Shown here: in pieces, positions 16,509-25,352 of the stretch | Position numbering within the stretch: position 1 is the first letter of the stretch | How the letters are laid out: each line of letters opens with the position of its first letter | Assembly (NCBI GenBank): GCA_025655595.1 | Contig: JAHXIO010000019.1 | Location: 89,124 to 153,123, forward strand | Reading direction: 5' to 3' | Origin: Candidatus Thiodiazotropha sp. (ex Monitilora ramsayi) | Lineage (GTDB): Bacteria; Pseudomonadota; Gammaproteobacteria; Chromatiales; Chromatiaceae | DNA: 64,000 bases | Notes under the pieces: model-generated | Told to the model about the DNA's origin: nothing | Seen by the model: only the letters and a program-made list of their open reading frames with translations | Databases searched by the model: none | Translations under genes and position numbers: made by a program

Positions 16509-18626
16509 ATGGAGACGCCACGTAAAAGCTTCAGAGAAATGATCAGGACATCCCTGCGCTATAAGCTGTTAGTGCTGGTTTTGTTTCCAATCCTTCTCAT
16601 CATGCCGATCTTTCTATTGTTCGCGGTATTCTGGGGATCAAACTTCAGCTACGAACAGTTATTGATAAAAGTCAATACCGATTTGGCAGTGGCGGATGAC
16701 CATTTTATAAGAATTCGTGAAGACTATCTAAACAGCCTTTCCAACTTGGCGGAGTCTCATGGTTTTTATACTGCGCTGGAGTCGAAGAGTGACAGTGCAA
16801 TCGCAACGCAATTACAGGCACACCAATTAAATGCAGGGTTTTCCTATCTTTATCTGTTGGACAGAAATGGCAATCGCTATTTTGATCCTGCAATACATGG
16901 TCATACCTCACCCTCTCTATTGGCTGCAATGCAGGGGACGCCACGTGTCGGTATAGAGATCCTTTCGGCAGATGAGCTGGAAGCCGTATCGCCAGGCCTG
17001 GCCAAACGAGTCAAGTTATCCCTTATCGATACGCGTCGCGCGAGACCGACAGAGCGTAAAATCGAAGAGCGGGGAATGATGATCCGTGCAATATACCCAG
17101 TAAGTGATTCGAGAGGTGAGGTTATTGCACTACTTGACGGCGGTGTTTTATTAAATGGCAATTTTGATTTTGTGGATACCATTCGTGATCTGGTTTATGG
17201 TCCCGGCAGCCTGCCCGTGGGTAGCTTGGGGACTGTAACGGTATTTCTGGATGATGTGCGCATAACAACTAATGTTCCCCGGCGCCCTAAGGAGAGGGCT
17301 CTGGGTACACGTGTGTCCGATGAAGTCCGTACTCAGGTTTTGGATCATGGTGAAAAGTGGATAGATCGTGCTTTTGTTGTCAACGATTGGTATATCTCAT
17401 CTTATCAGCCCATATTAGATGTCAACGGTGATCGCGTAGGTATGCTATATGCGGGATTTCTCGAAGCTCCGTTTCGGAATGAACTCTGGCAGGCGTTGAT
17501 CATTCTGATTCTTTTCTTTCTTGGTTTGATGCTTATATCCGGGTTGCTTTCCGTTTGGGGTGCAAAGTCCATATTTAAACCGCTAGAGATGATGAGTGAA
17601 GTCGTACACGCGACCCGTCAGGGTATCTCGAAGAGAATTGGAGAGGTTGATTCACAAGACGAGATCGGCGTGTTGGCCCGAGAACTCGACGTGTTGTTAG
17701 AGTTGTTGCGAAAACGTAATCAAGAGATACAGGAATGGGCGGATCAACTGGAGGACAAGGTAGATGAACGCACGGGTGAGCTGAAACGTAAGAACGAAAA
17801 GCTTGTCAGCACCATACAGGTGTTACGGGAAACACGGGCCCAGCTGATCGCCGCAGAGAAATTGGCGGCATTGGGTGAGCTGACTGCCGGTGTTGCACAC
17901 GAGATTAATAATCCCACGGCTGTAATAATCGGTAATCTCGATCTTTTGGTAGATGATCTCGGTGAGCAGGCCGAACCGGTACGCAACGAAATTGATTTGA
18001 TCATAGAACAGGTGTTCCGCATTAAGGAGATCATCCACAATCTGCTTGATTACGCAAAACAGGAACAGGTAAGCGACACACCTTCACTTATAGATGTGAA
18101 CGAAGTCGTACAAAATACGCAAGCGCTTGTACGCCATCTTCAAAAAAATAACAAGTTTGAGCTTAGGATTTTTTTACATGCATCACAACCTGTTTCAATC
18201 AATCCCAGCGAGTTACAGCAGGTACTGGTCAATCTTGTGGTGAATGCTGTTCACGCACTTAACGATGATGACGGTCAGATTGAGATAGAGACAAAGAACT
18301 GGCTAAATAAGGGTGTGGTTATTTGTGTGCGTGATAACGGTATCGGTATGGATGAGCAGACTGCCGGTCAAATATTCAATCCATTCTTTTCCCAGATGCG
18401 AAATGGAAGAGGGACCGGTCTTGGACTCTCTATCAGCTACGGATTGGTAAGGAAGTATGGTGGCGGGATTACAGTGGAGACCAAGCCCGGTGAGGGTGCT
18501 GAATTCTCAGTATGGTTGCTACATCAGCCGCCGCGCGAAAAGAACAATCTGGAGTCAGGGGTTGTCAATGAGTTTAATGAAGGAGATGTCTTAAGTGGAT
18601 CGTTTGTAAAGACAGGGCAGGGTTGA
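16509..18626 (+). CDS. Cache-domain sensor histidine kinase
   Basis: A 705-residue membrane kinase: TM1 (YKLLVLVLFPILLIMPIFLLF) near residues 18-40, a periplasmic Cache-like sensor up to about residue 325, TM2 (LIILILFFLGLMLISGLL), a HAMP linker, a coiled coil (EWADQLEDKVDERTGELKRK), then HisKA with the phospho-acceptor His near 463 (VAHEINNPTAV) and a HATPase domain (VVNAVHAL, RDNGIGMDEQ, GRGTGLGLSISYG). It is the cognate partner of the preceding sigma-54 regulator by position. The ligand of the sensor domain is unknown; Cache domains usually bind small organic acids or other small molecules. Confidence 0.94.
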   Translation: METPRKSFREMIRTSLRYKLLVLVLFPILLIMPIFLLFAVFWGSNFSYEQLLIKVNTDLAVADDHFIRIREDYLNSLSNLAESHGFYTALESKSDSAIATQLQAHQLNAGFSYLYLLDRNGNRYFDPAIHGHTSPSLLAAMQGTPRVGIEILSADELEAVSPGLAKRVKLSLIDTRRARPTERKIEERGMMIRAIYPVSDSRGEVIALLDGGVLLNGNFDFVDTIRDLVYGPGSLPVGSLGTVTVFLDDVRITTNVPRRPKERALGTRVSDEVRTQVLDHGEKWIDRAFVVNDWYISSYQPILDVNGDRVGMLYAGFLEAPFRNELWQALIILILFFLGLMLISGLLSVWGAKSIFKPLEMMSEVVHATRQGISKRIGEVDSQDEIGVLARELDVLLELLRKRNQEIQEWADQLEDKVDERTGELKRKNEKLVSTIQVLRETRAQLIAAEKLAALGELTAGVAHEINNPTAVIIGNLDLLVDDLGEQAEPVRNEIDLIIEQVFRIKEIIHNLLDYAKQEQVSDTPSLIDVNEVVQNTQALVRHLQKNNKFELRIFLHASQPVSINPSELQQVLVNLVVNAVHALNDDDGQIEIETKNWLNKGVVICVRDNGIGMDEQTAGQIFNPFFSQMRNGRGTGLGLSISYGLVRKYGGGITVETKPGEGAEFSVWLLHQPPREKNNLESGVVNEFNEGDVLSGSFVKTGQG

Positions 18627-18956
18627 TGCAAAAAGCTGCTCATTAGTATCGCTGATCACCTTTGTGTCGACTCTGATAGGAGTGTGTATTCGCAGTATAG
18701 ATGGAGTGACGTATCAGGGAGGCTACTTTGAATGGGGGTAGTGTACAGCTGGTCTTTTCTGTCGAAATATTTTACACAGGTACTAGATTTCATCATATAT
18801 GTATTGTGTAACCATCTGAATCTATGAGATTCATATCGATATGGCTCCAATCTTGCTATAACGTTATATAGGAGATCACCAAATGGACTATAGGCATTAA
18901 ACGACTATGCATCGGACCATATATACAGCTGATGCGGGCGATGAGGTATAAGCATC
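18627..18956. other. Intergenic region after the histidine kinase
   Basis: About 330 bases of moderately AT-rich sequence. I see no convincing gene or RNA here. It presumably contains the promoter of the small acidic protein gene. Confidence 0.35.
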
Positions 18957-19145
18957 ATGTTAGTGATGAATCTATTTAACGATCAAGTAGTGGAAGAAGA
19001 CTTGGCCTCTGATGAGCCGGAATATCCGGATGAAGTTCTTGAATCTGAATGGAACCCGGTACTGGCTGAGATTCAGTCCACCATCAGTTCAGATAATGAC
19101 GGTGCTGACACAAAGAAAGACGAACAGATTGAATCAAAATCTTGA
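18957..19145 (+). CDS. Small acidic hypothetical protein
   Basis: A 62-residue, strongly acidic, probably disordered protein (VVEEDLASDEPEYPDEVLES, ending in DEQIESKS). GAGG about 11 bases upstream of ATG 18957 is a fair ribosome site; ATG 18966 is an alternative start. I know no family for it. It lies isolated between two long intergenic stretches, and its coding status rests only on the ribosome site and the absence of any better reading, so it could be spurious. Confidence 0.4.
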   Translation: MLVMNLFNDQVVEEDLASDEPEYPDEVLESEWNPVLAEIQSTISSDNDGADTKKDEQIESKS

Positions 19146-19539
19146 TTGCTGACCTTAGAGTTACCGTGCATGCTATATGTATGATGCATGCAATTATGAA
19201 TTAGAATCTGGCAATATAATAGATTGAAATCGTAACAGGATTTGATACCCAATAAATCTGATCTCAGAGAATCTTTCGTTTTCTCTACGTACCCCGTTAT
19301 ACCTTAGCATAGCCATCATCGGCTGAGTGTAGCAAGCCATTAAGCAATAGCTATACAACTCAGGTAATTGAGTCAATGGCTATGCCTCATCCGATTAGTG
19401 TATGATTCACTATCTCTGATTGTTTTTATATTCAAGATCAGTGGGAAGATCGAATGATCTTGAGTGATCTGTCGATATAATTTTTACGTAAATAGTCGTC
19501 CCCCTGTCATCAAATTTATAGAAAAAGGATGATCTGTCT
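19146..19539. other. Intergenic region containing a nested inverted repeat (19308-19385)
   Basis: An AT-rich gap of 394 bases. GCATAGCCAT at 19308 pairs with ATGGCTATGC at 19376-19385, and inside it CTGAGT (19323) pairs with ACTCAG (19358-19363). The nested pairing over 78 bases suggests a folded RNA or a small mobile remnant. Nothing else is recognisable. Confidence 0.35.
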
Positions 19540-20412
19540 GTGAATACTTTAAAGTATCATGTTTTACTTGGTATCCTGCTGATAACACTTTCAGATGTCA
19601 GTTGTTCCCAATCTCCCGTCTGGAAAGTCACAAATGGAAATAATACTCTTTTTTTAGGGGGGACGGTTCACGTTTTAAGCGAGTCTGACTACCCACTACC
19701 AGTACAATTCGAGGAAGCCTACAGACAATCAGATTCCCTGGTATTTGAAACAGATATTCAGAAACTCAAGTCCACCGAATATCAGATCGCACTGTTGGGT
19801 GAGGTGGTATACACAGACGGTAAAAATTTACAGACATCGCTAAAGCCTGATACTTATCAGGCACTGGAGGAGTACCTTACAAGCCGGAATATTCCTCTCT
19901 CGATCATTAATCATTTAAAGCCCGGTATGGCCGCATTGACATTGACAATGATCGAACTACAACGGTTCGGTCTTGTCGGTACAGGCGTGGATGAGCATTT
20001 CAGTGCAAGGGCAATCAGAGACAATAAGAAGACCGAGGGGCTCGAATCGCCGGATCAGCAGCTGGCCTTTATAAAGAATTTTGGTATTGGGTATGAAGAT
20101 GAACTAATTCTTTATACCCTGCGTGATGCAGAAAATTTACCCGATATCATGAAGAATCTGAAAAATGCATGGCGCAGAGGCGATAACGCTACGCTCGAAG
20201 ATCTTGCGCTGACGCCGCTCAAAGGAGAGTTTCCGAAAATTCACAAGATATTGATCGCTCAACGTAATCAGGCATGGATAGAGAAAATAGAAAAGATGCT
20301 GGATACCCCGGATGTAGAGTTCGTCCTGTTTGGCGCATTACATCTTCTGGGTGAAGAAGGTATTCTCAGGCGGTTGGAATCCAAGGGGCATGAAGTAAAA
20401 ATGTTGGAATAA
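19540..20412 (+). CDS. TraB/GumN-family protein, probable lipoprotein
   Basis: A 290-residue protein of the TraB/PrgY/GumN family starting at GTG 19540. The two conserved GxxH motifs are present: GGTVH near the N terminus and GALHLLG near the C terminus, which together form the proposed metal-binding protease-like site of the Tiki/TraB fold. The N terminus is hydrophobic and contains LSDVSC, a plausible though imperfect lipobox, so it may be an outer-membrane lipoprotein or a secreted protein. It stands alone. The substrate is unknown for bacterial members. Confidence 0.85.
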   Translation: MNTLKYHVLLGILLITLSDVSCSQSPVWKVTNGNNTLFLGGTVHVLSESDYPLPVQFEEAYRQSDSLVFETDIQKLKSTEYQIALLGEVVYTDGKNLQTSLKPDTYQALEEYLTSRNIPLSIINHLKPGMAALTLTMIELQRFGLVGTGVDEHFSARAIRDNKKTEGLESPDQQLAFIKNFGIGYEDELILYTLRDAENLPDIMKNLKNAWRRGDNATLEDLALTPLKGEFPKIHKILIAQRNQAWIEKIEKMLDTPDVEFVLFGALHLLGEEGILRRLESKGHEVKMLE

Positions 20413-20588
20413 CAATTATATGGAAACGATATGTCGAATATTTTATGAGCATGAGTGCACTCTTTTCGGTACTAAAAGCACACGATCAATGAATGAACTC
20501 TTTGCTTGTACTCAGGAAGATCGATAGATCAAACGCTAAACTTGTAACAGCGTGGTTTTGTAATGACTCTATGAAAGGGATTAGATCG

Positions 20589-20957
20589 ATGTCGCCACAT
20601 GAGACTAAAAACAAACTTGATCTTATTGTAGAAAACGCCCGTCGTGATCGTGAGGAGAGGGAGAAAGGCTACCGTGCTCAGGCGCTCAAGATGTACCCTT
20701 GGATATGCGGCCGATGTGGACGAGAATTTACGCGAGAGAACTTAAGAGAACTTACGGTACATCATCGTGACCATAATCACGATAACAATCCTCCGGATGG
20801 CAGCAATTGGGAGCTACTTTGTCTTTACTGCCACGACAATGAGCATTCTCGATACATAGATGAAGACAATGCAGTCAACGTAGTAGATAAGAATCACAAT
20901 ACGACAACACATCAACCATTTGCGGGTTTGGGGGATTTGTTGAAAGGTAAAAAATAG
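20589..20957 (+). CDS. yajD: YajD-family HNH nuclease-like protein
   Basis: A 122-residue protein that strongly resembles E. coli YajD: YPWICGRCGREF, LRELTVHHRDH and DGSNWELLCLYCHDNEHS. The two CxxC pairs bind zinc and the HH pair with the following Asn/His make an HNH nuclease fold. The start at ATG 20589 follows AAGGGA at 20575-20580; upstream in-frame starts (20571, 20493) would add residues not seen in YajD. The biological role of YajD is not established. The gene is monocistronic. Confidence 0.9.
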   Translation: MSPHETKNKLDLIVENARRDREEREKGYRAQALKMYPWICGRCGREFTRENLRELTVHHRDHNHDNNPPDGSNWELLCLYCHDNEHSRYIDEDNAVNVVDKNHNTTTHQPFAGLGDLLKGKK

Positions 20958-21286
20958 GTATTGACAGTAACAAGCTAACCACTGTGTCCCTGCCTAGTCA
21001 GGCATCAACCAATTTCATGAGCAGTCATTAGTGATCATTTTCAATATCATGTTGTAAATTGGTATTCACCAGATCATATTTTAATTCCTATCAGATATGT
21101 ATTTATTTCTTTAAATCCTATTCACAGGGGAACATCTCCATGCTAATTGGATAATAAAATCAATATCTTAAGTGCATGTAATTCTGTCGTTTAACATAGA
21201 TCAAGGATGCCGTATCTGTTCAGAATCAAAATTCGCCGATGCTGTTTCGACCTGGCCAAACTGCCTTTGTCTTCAAGGAATTGCAC
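20958..21286. other. Intergenic region after yajD
   Basis: About 329 AT-rich bases. The only structure I see is a short hairpin, TGCCT-AGTC-AGGCA, at about 20990-21003, without a T-run. No gene is evident. Confidence 0.3.
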
Positions 21287-22075
21287 ATGCGCGGACAGAA
21301 AATTTATTATCTCTATCTCCTCCTGGGTTTGTTTTGTCTCTTTCCAGCCAATATTTATGCAGATGCCATAAAAGACTACGGCGAAGCCATCAACCAGGCT
21401 GGTCGTCAGCGTATGTTGAGTCAAAGGATGGTCAAGGCGTTTGCCCAGATTGGGCAGCAGGTTTTATACGCAAATCCGAGAGGGCAACTGAATTCAGCTA
21501 TTAAGCTCTATGAAAAGCAGCTAAATAATCTAAAAGGTTTCGCTCGATCGGAACAGACAAAATTTGCTTTAAACAATGCTGAAAAGGTATGGGGACGCTA
21601 CAGGAAAGTGGCCGGCGGTGATGTGAGTCTCGAGAGCGCAATCAAACTCAACAAATTAAGTGAAGAGTTGCTTCAGGCCAGTCAGCGAGTTGTGGAGGCT
21701 TTGGTTAGAGAGGCCCGAACGGAAAAAGCCCATATCGTCGATATCTCAGGTCGTCAACGAATGCTCTCCCAGCGAATGGCTAAATTCTATCTATTGCTAT
21801 CCTGGGGGCTGGAGGATCCTGATTACCATAATGAGTTTAAAAAAGCAGAGTCAGAATTTTCAGAAGCCTTATTGGAATTGAATGGCTCGTCGCTGAATAC
21901 AGTAGAGATCAAACAAGTTCTCGAAAAAGTAAAAAAGCAGTGGCGTTTTTTTCAGTTGACGAAAATCATGGATAAAGGACAGTATCTGCCGTCAGTGGTT
22001 GCACGCACTACAGAGACATTATTAAAGGATATGAACCGTGTGACCGGTATGTATGCGAAAGTTTCAGTTATGTGA
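21287..22075 (+). CDS. Exported protein with two PilJ-type sensory modules
   Basis: A 262-residue protein with a signal peptide (YLYLLLGLFCLFPANIYA). The mature part holds two copies of the PilJ N-terminal module, each marked by GRQRMLSQRM, at about residues 39-48 and 155-164, followed by long helices. These modules occur in the periplasmic part of the type IV pilus chemoreceptor PilJ and in nitrate-sensing NarX/NarQ-like receptors. Here there is no membrane anchor, HAMP or signalling domain, so it is a free periplasmic helical-bundle protein, possibly a ligand-binding partner. The ATG at 21287 is chosen because AAGGAA lies six bases upstream. Confidence 0.85.
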   Translation: MRGQKIYYLYLLLGLFCLFPANIYADAIKDYGEAINQAGRQRMLSQRMVKAFAQIGQQVLYANPRGQLNSAIKLYEKQLNNLKGFARSEQTKFALNNAEKVWGRYRKVAGGDVSLESAIKLNKLSEELLQASQRVVEALVREARTEKAHIVDISGRQRMLSQRMAKFYLLLSWGLEDPDYHNEFKKAESEFSEALLELNGSSLNTVEIKQVLEKVKKQWRFFQLTKIMDKGQYLPSVVARTTETLLKDMNRVTGMYAKVSVM

Positions 22076-22158
22076 TCATCCGTCTATCTGGTGCTTTAAC
22101 CAGAACAAGATATCAGGAAGAACTGTCTGGATTTCTCACTTATAGATAGACTCCCTGA

Positions 22159-23073
22159 CTATTCATCTCCCCAAATTAAATCACCCGCCTCAGCGAGATC
22201 ATATCCAGTCAGACTCTCTGCCATGGCTTGAGAATCAGGTGAGCGCAATCTTGCAATCAGATCCTGAAAAAGTCGTCTGAACCAGATACTTCTCTGTAGT
22301 GCAAGGTCAAATGACTCCCAGCCGAAAGAGATGAAGCCTAGTCCGTACTCAGTTGCAGCTGCCCTAGCACCCGGTGCAACATCGGCTTGTCCCATGGCTA
22401 TGCTTGCTGCGGCTTCCCTTTCCGACAAAGCCGTGGCGATACAGTTCAACCGGTCTGCACTGGTTTCATAACGGCTGAGTACTTCTAACAGAAATCGTTG
22501 TGCCCCGGCTCCGCTCTGTCTCAATGCCCAGCGATACTTATGATCGATCATCGCTTCTGGATCCAGACCTTCGGCCTCCAGTGCCGGGGATATCATCAAA
22601 CCCTGTTCACGGCGGAACATGCGTATCAGCACCCAATGGCGGAATTGGTTGTACTGTTTCAAAAGTGCGGGATGACGGGTATGGCTCTCTTCGTTAGGCC
22701 CCCAGTGGATGCCACTGGCATCTACACGATTCGCCTGCAGCAGATCCAGACCGAGCCGAGTTCCGGTGGGTGTATAACTGACCAGTGCATGGGCGCCTGT
22801 GTCCTGGGCAAAATTCATAATCAGGCGATAGAGTAAGGGGTCGTCGCTACCCGCGATAATCAGACGGTTGGTCATCAGACCACCATGAGCGGAGTCAAGC
22901 ATCCAGCGATCCACCAGTTCTCTGGGAAAGAGCCACTTGCCGGTGATCTTGGTGGCGGGAATACGTTCTTCATTGACCAGAGAATAGATCTTCTTTTCGT
23001 TCAAGTGCAGATATTCCGCTACTTGTTTGACATTCATAAAGACCTGCTGCTGTTGTGACATGACTGCTGACAT
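22159..23073 (-). CDS. HTH regulator fused to a periplasmic-binding-protein-like domain
   Basis: A 304-residue cytoplasmic regulator. Residues 10-65 form an excisionase/MerR-like HTH (MNVKQVAEYLHLNEKKIYSL, then WLFPRELVDRWM). Residues 80-300 resemble the PBP-like domain of ModE-like and molybdate-linked one-component regulators (IIAGSDDPLLYRLI, SGIHWGPNEESHTRHP, ADVAPGARAAATEYGL). A strong GGAGGGA at 23081-23087 fixes the start at 23073. It is the third gene of moaA-fdhD-regulator and lies next to the formate dehydrogenase operon, so it probably senses a small molecule such as molybdate, tungstate or another oxyanion and controls these genes. The ligand and operator are unknown. Confidence 0.85.
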   Translation of the reverse strand: MSAVMSQQQQVFMNVKQVAEYLHLNEKKIYSLVNEERIPATKITGKWLFPRELVDRWMLDSAHGGLMTNRLIIAGSDDPLLYRLIMNFAQDTGAHALVSYTPTGTRLGLDLLQANRVDASGIHWGPNEESHTRHPALLKQYNQFRHWVLIRMFRREQGLMISPALEAEGLDPEAMIDHKYRWALRQSGAGAQRFLLEVLSRYETSADRLNCIATALSEREAAASIAMGQADVAPGARAAATEYGLGFISFGWESFDLALQRSIWFRRLFQDLIARLRSPDSQAMAESLTGYDLAEAGDLIWGDE

Positions 23074-23089
23074 TTTGTCTTCCCTCCAC

Positions 23090-23995
23090 TCAGCTCTTTG
23101 CATGTTCCACTAACCCTGTTGTACGGCGTATCCCATGCCCCTGCGGAATGGCATCGAAGTCGATCCACTCCGCTCCGTGATAGACAAGGAAATGATTCCC
23201 CTTGGCGCGTGCGATGAGAATCACTCCAACCTGTCTGGCAATATCCAATCCCATCTGAGTGACACCGGATCGCGAAAGCAGTATGGGTATGCCCATCTGC
23301 GCCACCTTGATAACCATCTCCGAAGTGAGTCGTCCCGTGGTGTAAAAGATTTTATCGTCGCCGGAGATTTCGTTGAGCCACATGTGACCGGCAATAGCGT
23401 CCACGGCGTTGTGCCTGCCCACATCCTCGATAAACAGCATCAGTTCTGCGTTGCGACAGAGAGCGCAGCCGTGTACGGCACCGGCCCTTTTGTAGATCTC
23501 GTTATGTTCATTGAGATTCTTCAACAGGGCATAAATACCGGATTGTCTCAAACCGACGCTGGGCAGTCGTATCTTGTCGATCTCATCCATGATGCCGCCG
23601 AACACGGTACCTTGACCGCAACCGGTGGTAACGGTTTTCCGGCCCATCTTTTTATCCAATCCATCAATACCGTCAAAGGTGGTTACCGCGACAGAGTCAG
23701 TCTCCCAGTCGACCTGGATTGCCTTGATCTGTGTAATCTCCCTCACCATGCGCTGGTTACGCAGCCAACCGAGCACCAGTAATTCCGGTCTCGTGCCCAG
23801 TGTCATGAGGGTGACAATCTCTTTTTTGTCGATATAGAGGGTCAATGCGCGTTCTGCGGCAATATGCCCATCCCGTGCATCACTAAATTCGTCGATTGCA
23901 GTAACAGGCTCTGCAGCATTGAGACCGGCATCGGTCATTTGCGGTTTGTAGGGGAAGTATCTTGCATCCACGTCTGGCTCCCGGTGGTTACCCAC
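23090..23995 (-). CDS. fdhD: Formate dehydrogenase accessory sulfurtransferase FdhD
   Basis: A 301-residue FdhD, which passes sulfur from IscS to the Mo/W-bis-MGD of formate dehydrogenase. Recognisable parts are AAERALTLYIDKKEIVTLM, LGWLRNQRMV, DVGRHNAVDAIAGHM and RLTSEMVIKVAQMGIPILLSRSGVT. The sulfur-carrying loop reads TTGCGQG, so the CxxC of E. coli FdhD (Cys121, Cys124) has only the first cysteine. The start is GTG 23995, overlapping moaA by eight bases; the internal ATG at 23938 is possible but has no good ribosome site. It is co-transcribed with moaA and the HTH/PBP regulator. Confidence 0.93.
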   Translation of the reverse strand: MGNHREPDVDARYFPYKPQMTDAGLNAAEPVTAIDEFSDARDGHIAAERALTLYIDKKEIVTLMTLGTRPELLVLGWLRNQRMVREITQIKAIQVDWETDSVAVTTFDGIDGLDKKMGRKTVTTGCGQGTVFGGIMDEIDKIRLPSVGLRQSGIYALLKNLNEHNEIYKRAGAVHGCALCRNAELMLFIEDVGRHNAVDAIAGHMWLNEISGDDKIFYTTGRLTSEMVIKVAQMGIPILLSRSGVTQMGLDIARQVGVILIARAKGNHFLVYHGAEWIDFDAIPQGHGIRRTTGLVEHAKS

Positions 23996-25010
23996 CTGTA
24001 GCGTTCATATGGCGGAAGATGACAGGTTTGGCGGAAAGATCGAATTCATGTCCTTTCGGCTTGATCTGCATGCTGTCGATGATGGCCTGCCGCAATGGTT
24101 CATCGTCTGTCGGATGTGCACGCACCACACGACGCAGATCCACCGAATGTTCCTGACCCAGGCAGAGCAGCAGTCTGCCTTCTGCGGTAAGGCGGACACG
24201 ATTGCATGTGTCACAGAAATTGTGGCTATGCGGGGAGATAAAACCGACTCTGTGTGGACTGCCGTTAACACGATAGTATCGCGCCGGTCCGCCGCTGCTC
24301 TCGTTTGTGGGGGTCATCTGATAGTATTTTTGCAGATCCATCAGGATCTGGTCGCTTGAATAGTAGACGGTCGCCCGGTCGTGATCCCCAACGAATCCCA
24401 GTGGCATCTCTTCAATAAAGCTGATATCCATTCCCCGGTCCTGTGCAAATCTGACAAGATCGGCTACCTCGTCGTGATTGTGGTGCTTGAGAATGACAGA
24501 ATTGATCTTTACCCGGTCGAAGCCGACGGCAAGTGCCGCGTCGATGCCATCGAGTGTGGCCCGGATATCACCTTTTCTGGTGATTCTAAGGAAGCGGTCT
24601 GCCCTGAGTGTGTCCAGGCTGATGTTGATGCGATTGATGCCAGCTGCTTTCAATGGTGCTGCATAACGATTCAGCAGGGTACCGTTAGTGGTCAGGGTGA
24701 AATCCTTCAGTCCCTGGAGTTGTCCCAGTTGCTCAAACAGTTGCATCACGTTGCGACGAGTCAGCGGTTCGCCCCCGGTGATGCGTATCTTGCTGACACC
24801 CAGATCGACAAAGTTCTTTCCGACCCGATAGAGCTCTTCCAGTGTGAGTAGCTGTGAGCGGGGGACAAACTTGATATCCTCCGACATACAGTAGATGCAG
24901 CGCAGATCGCAGCGATCGGTGACCGAGATACGGAGGTAGCTGATCCTGCGATCAAAATTATCGATCAGCGTCGGTGTTCCGCTTTCGTGGTGGCCGCTTG
25001 TCTTGTTCAT
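23988..25010 (-). CDS. moaA: GTP 3',8-cyclase MoaA
   Basis: A radical-SAM enzyme of about 340 residues that begins molybdopterin synthesis from GTP. It has the SAM cluster motif TDRCDLRCIYC, the GGEPLTR motif, the C-terminal substrate cluster (FCDTCNRVR followed by LLLCLG) and the C-terminal Gly-Gly tail that MoaA requires. ATG 25010 matches the usual family start; ATG 25082 would add 24 residues. It is a dedicated cofactor gene leading an operon with fdhD, divergent from the formate dehydrogenase operon. Confidence 0.95.
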   Translation of the reverse strand: MNKTSGHHESGTPTLIDNFDRRISYLRISVTDRCDLRCIYCMSEDIKFVPRSQLLTLEELYRVGKNFVDLGVSKIRITGGEPLTRRNVMQLFEQLGQLQGLKDFTLTTNGTLLNRYAAPLKAAGINRINISLDTLRADRFLRITRKGDIRATLDGIDAALAVGFDRVKINSVILKHHNHDEVADLVRFAQDRGMDISFIEEMPLGFVGDHDRATVYYSSDQILMDLQKYYQMTPTNESSGGPARYYRVNGSPHRVGFISPHSHNFCDTCNRVRLTAEGRLLLCLGQEHSVDLRRVVRAHPTDDEPLRQAIIDSMQIKPKGHEFDLSAKPVIFRHMNATGG

Positions 25011-25352
25011 ACACGGTTTCTCATCGTATTTGTTGTCTTGCAAGGACATAAAGACCAGTGCGTCTCCCAGATGGGTACGCAATTACCGTACCCAACTGCG
25101 ACGTTAGGGTAATTCTCTTGGTCTCATCGCAATCCTCACTTCTGTATGTGTTTTGAAGATGGCTCAGGTGGTGTGATTTGTACCAATGATGCACCGGCAT
25201 CGGGACATTTTGCCCTCACTTACTCACACTCCGTTTTTCGGATTATTTTCCCTCTGCTGACTATATAAAGGGCCTGAGGGCCGTCTGTTATGAGTTGGTA
25301 CGCAACTTGCGGTTTCCTACTGAGAACCTTATCCCTATGAGGAGGGTGGTAC
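25011..25352. promoter_or_regulatory. Divergent control region of moaA and formate dehydrogenase accessory genes
   Basis: A 342-base region with a near-consensus sigma-54 promoter at 25295-25310 (plus strand) and a GGGACATTTTGCCCT element at 25202-25216, about 90 bases upstream of it, where enhancer sites for sigma-54 activators normally lie. The minus-strand moaA leader occupies the other half. I looked for a molybdenum-cofactor riboswitch there and cannot support one by eye. Confidence 0.6.
25295..25310 (+). promoter_or_regulatory. Sigma-54 (-24/-12) promoter of the DUF3305 operon
   Basis: TTGGTACGCAACTTGC: invariant GG at 25297-25298 and GC at 25309-25310 with exactly ten bases between, seven of eight positions of TTGGCACG matched and a perfect TTGC. 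The ATG of the DUF3305 gene is 43 bases downstream, preceded by GAGGAGGG. Confidence 0.88.

Noticed and set aside
25083..25290. Molybdenum-cofactor riboswitch before moaA
   Set aside because: No convincing conserved stem pattern could be seen by eye; a covariance-model search would be needed.
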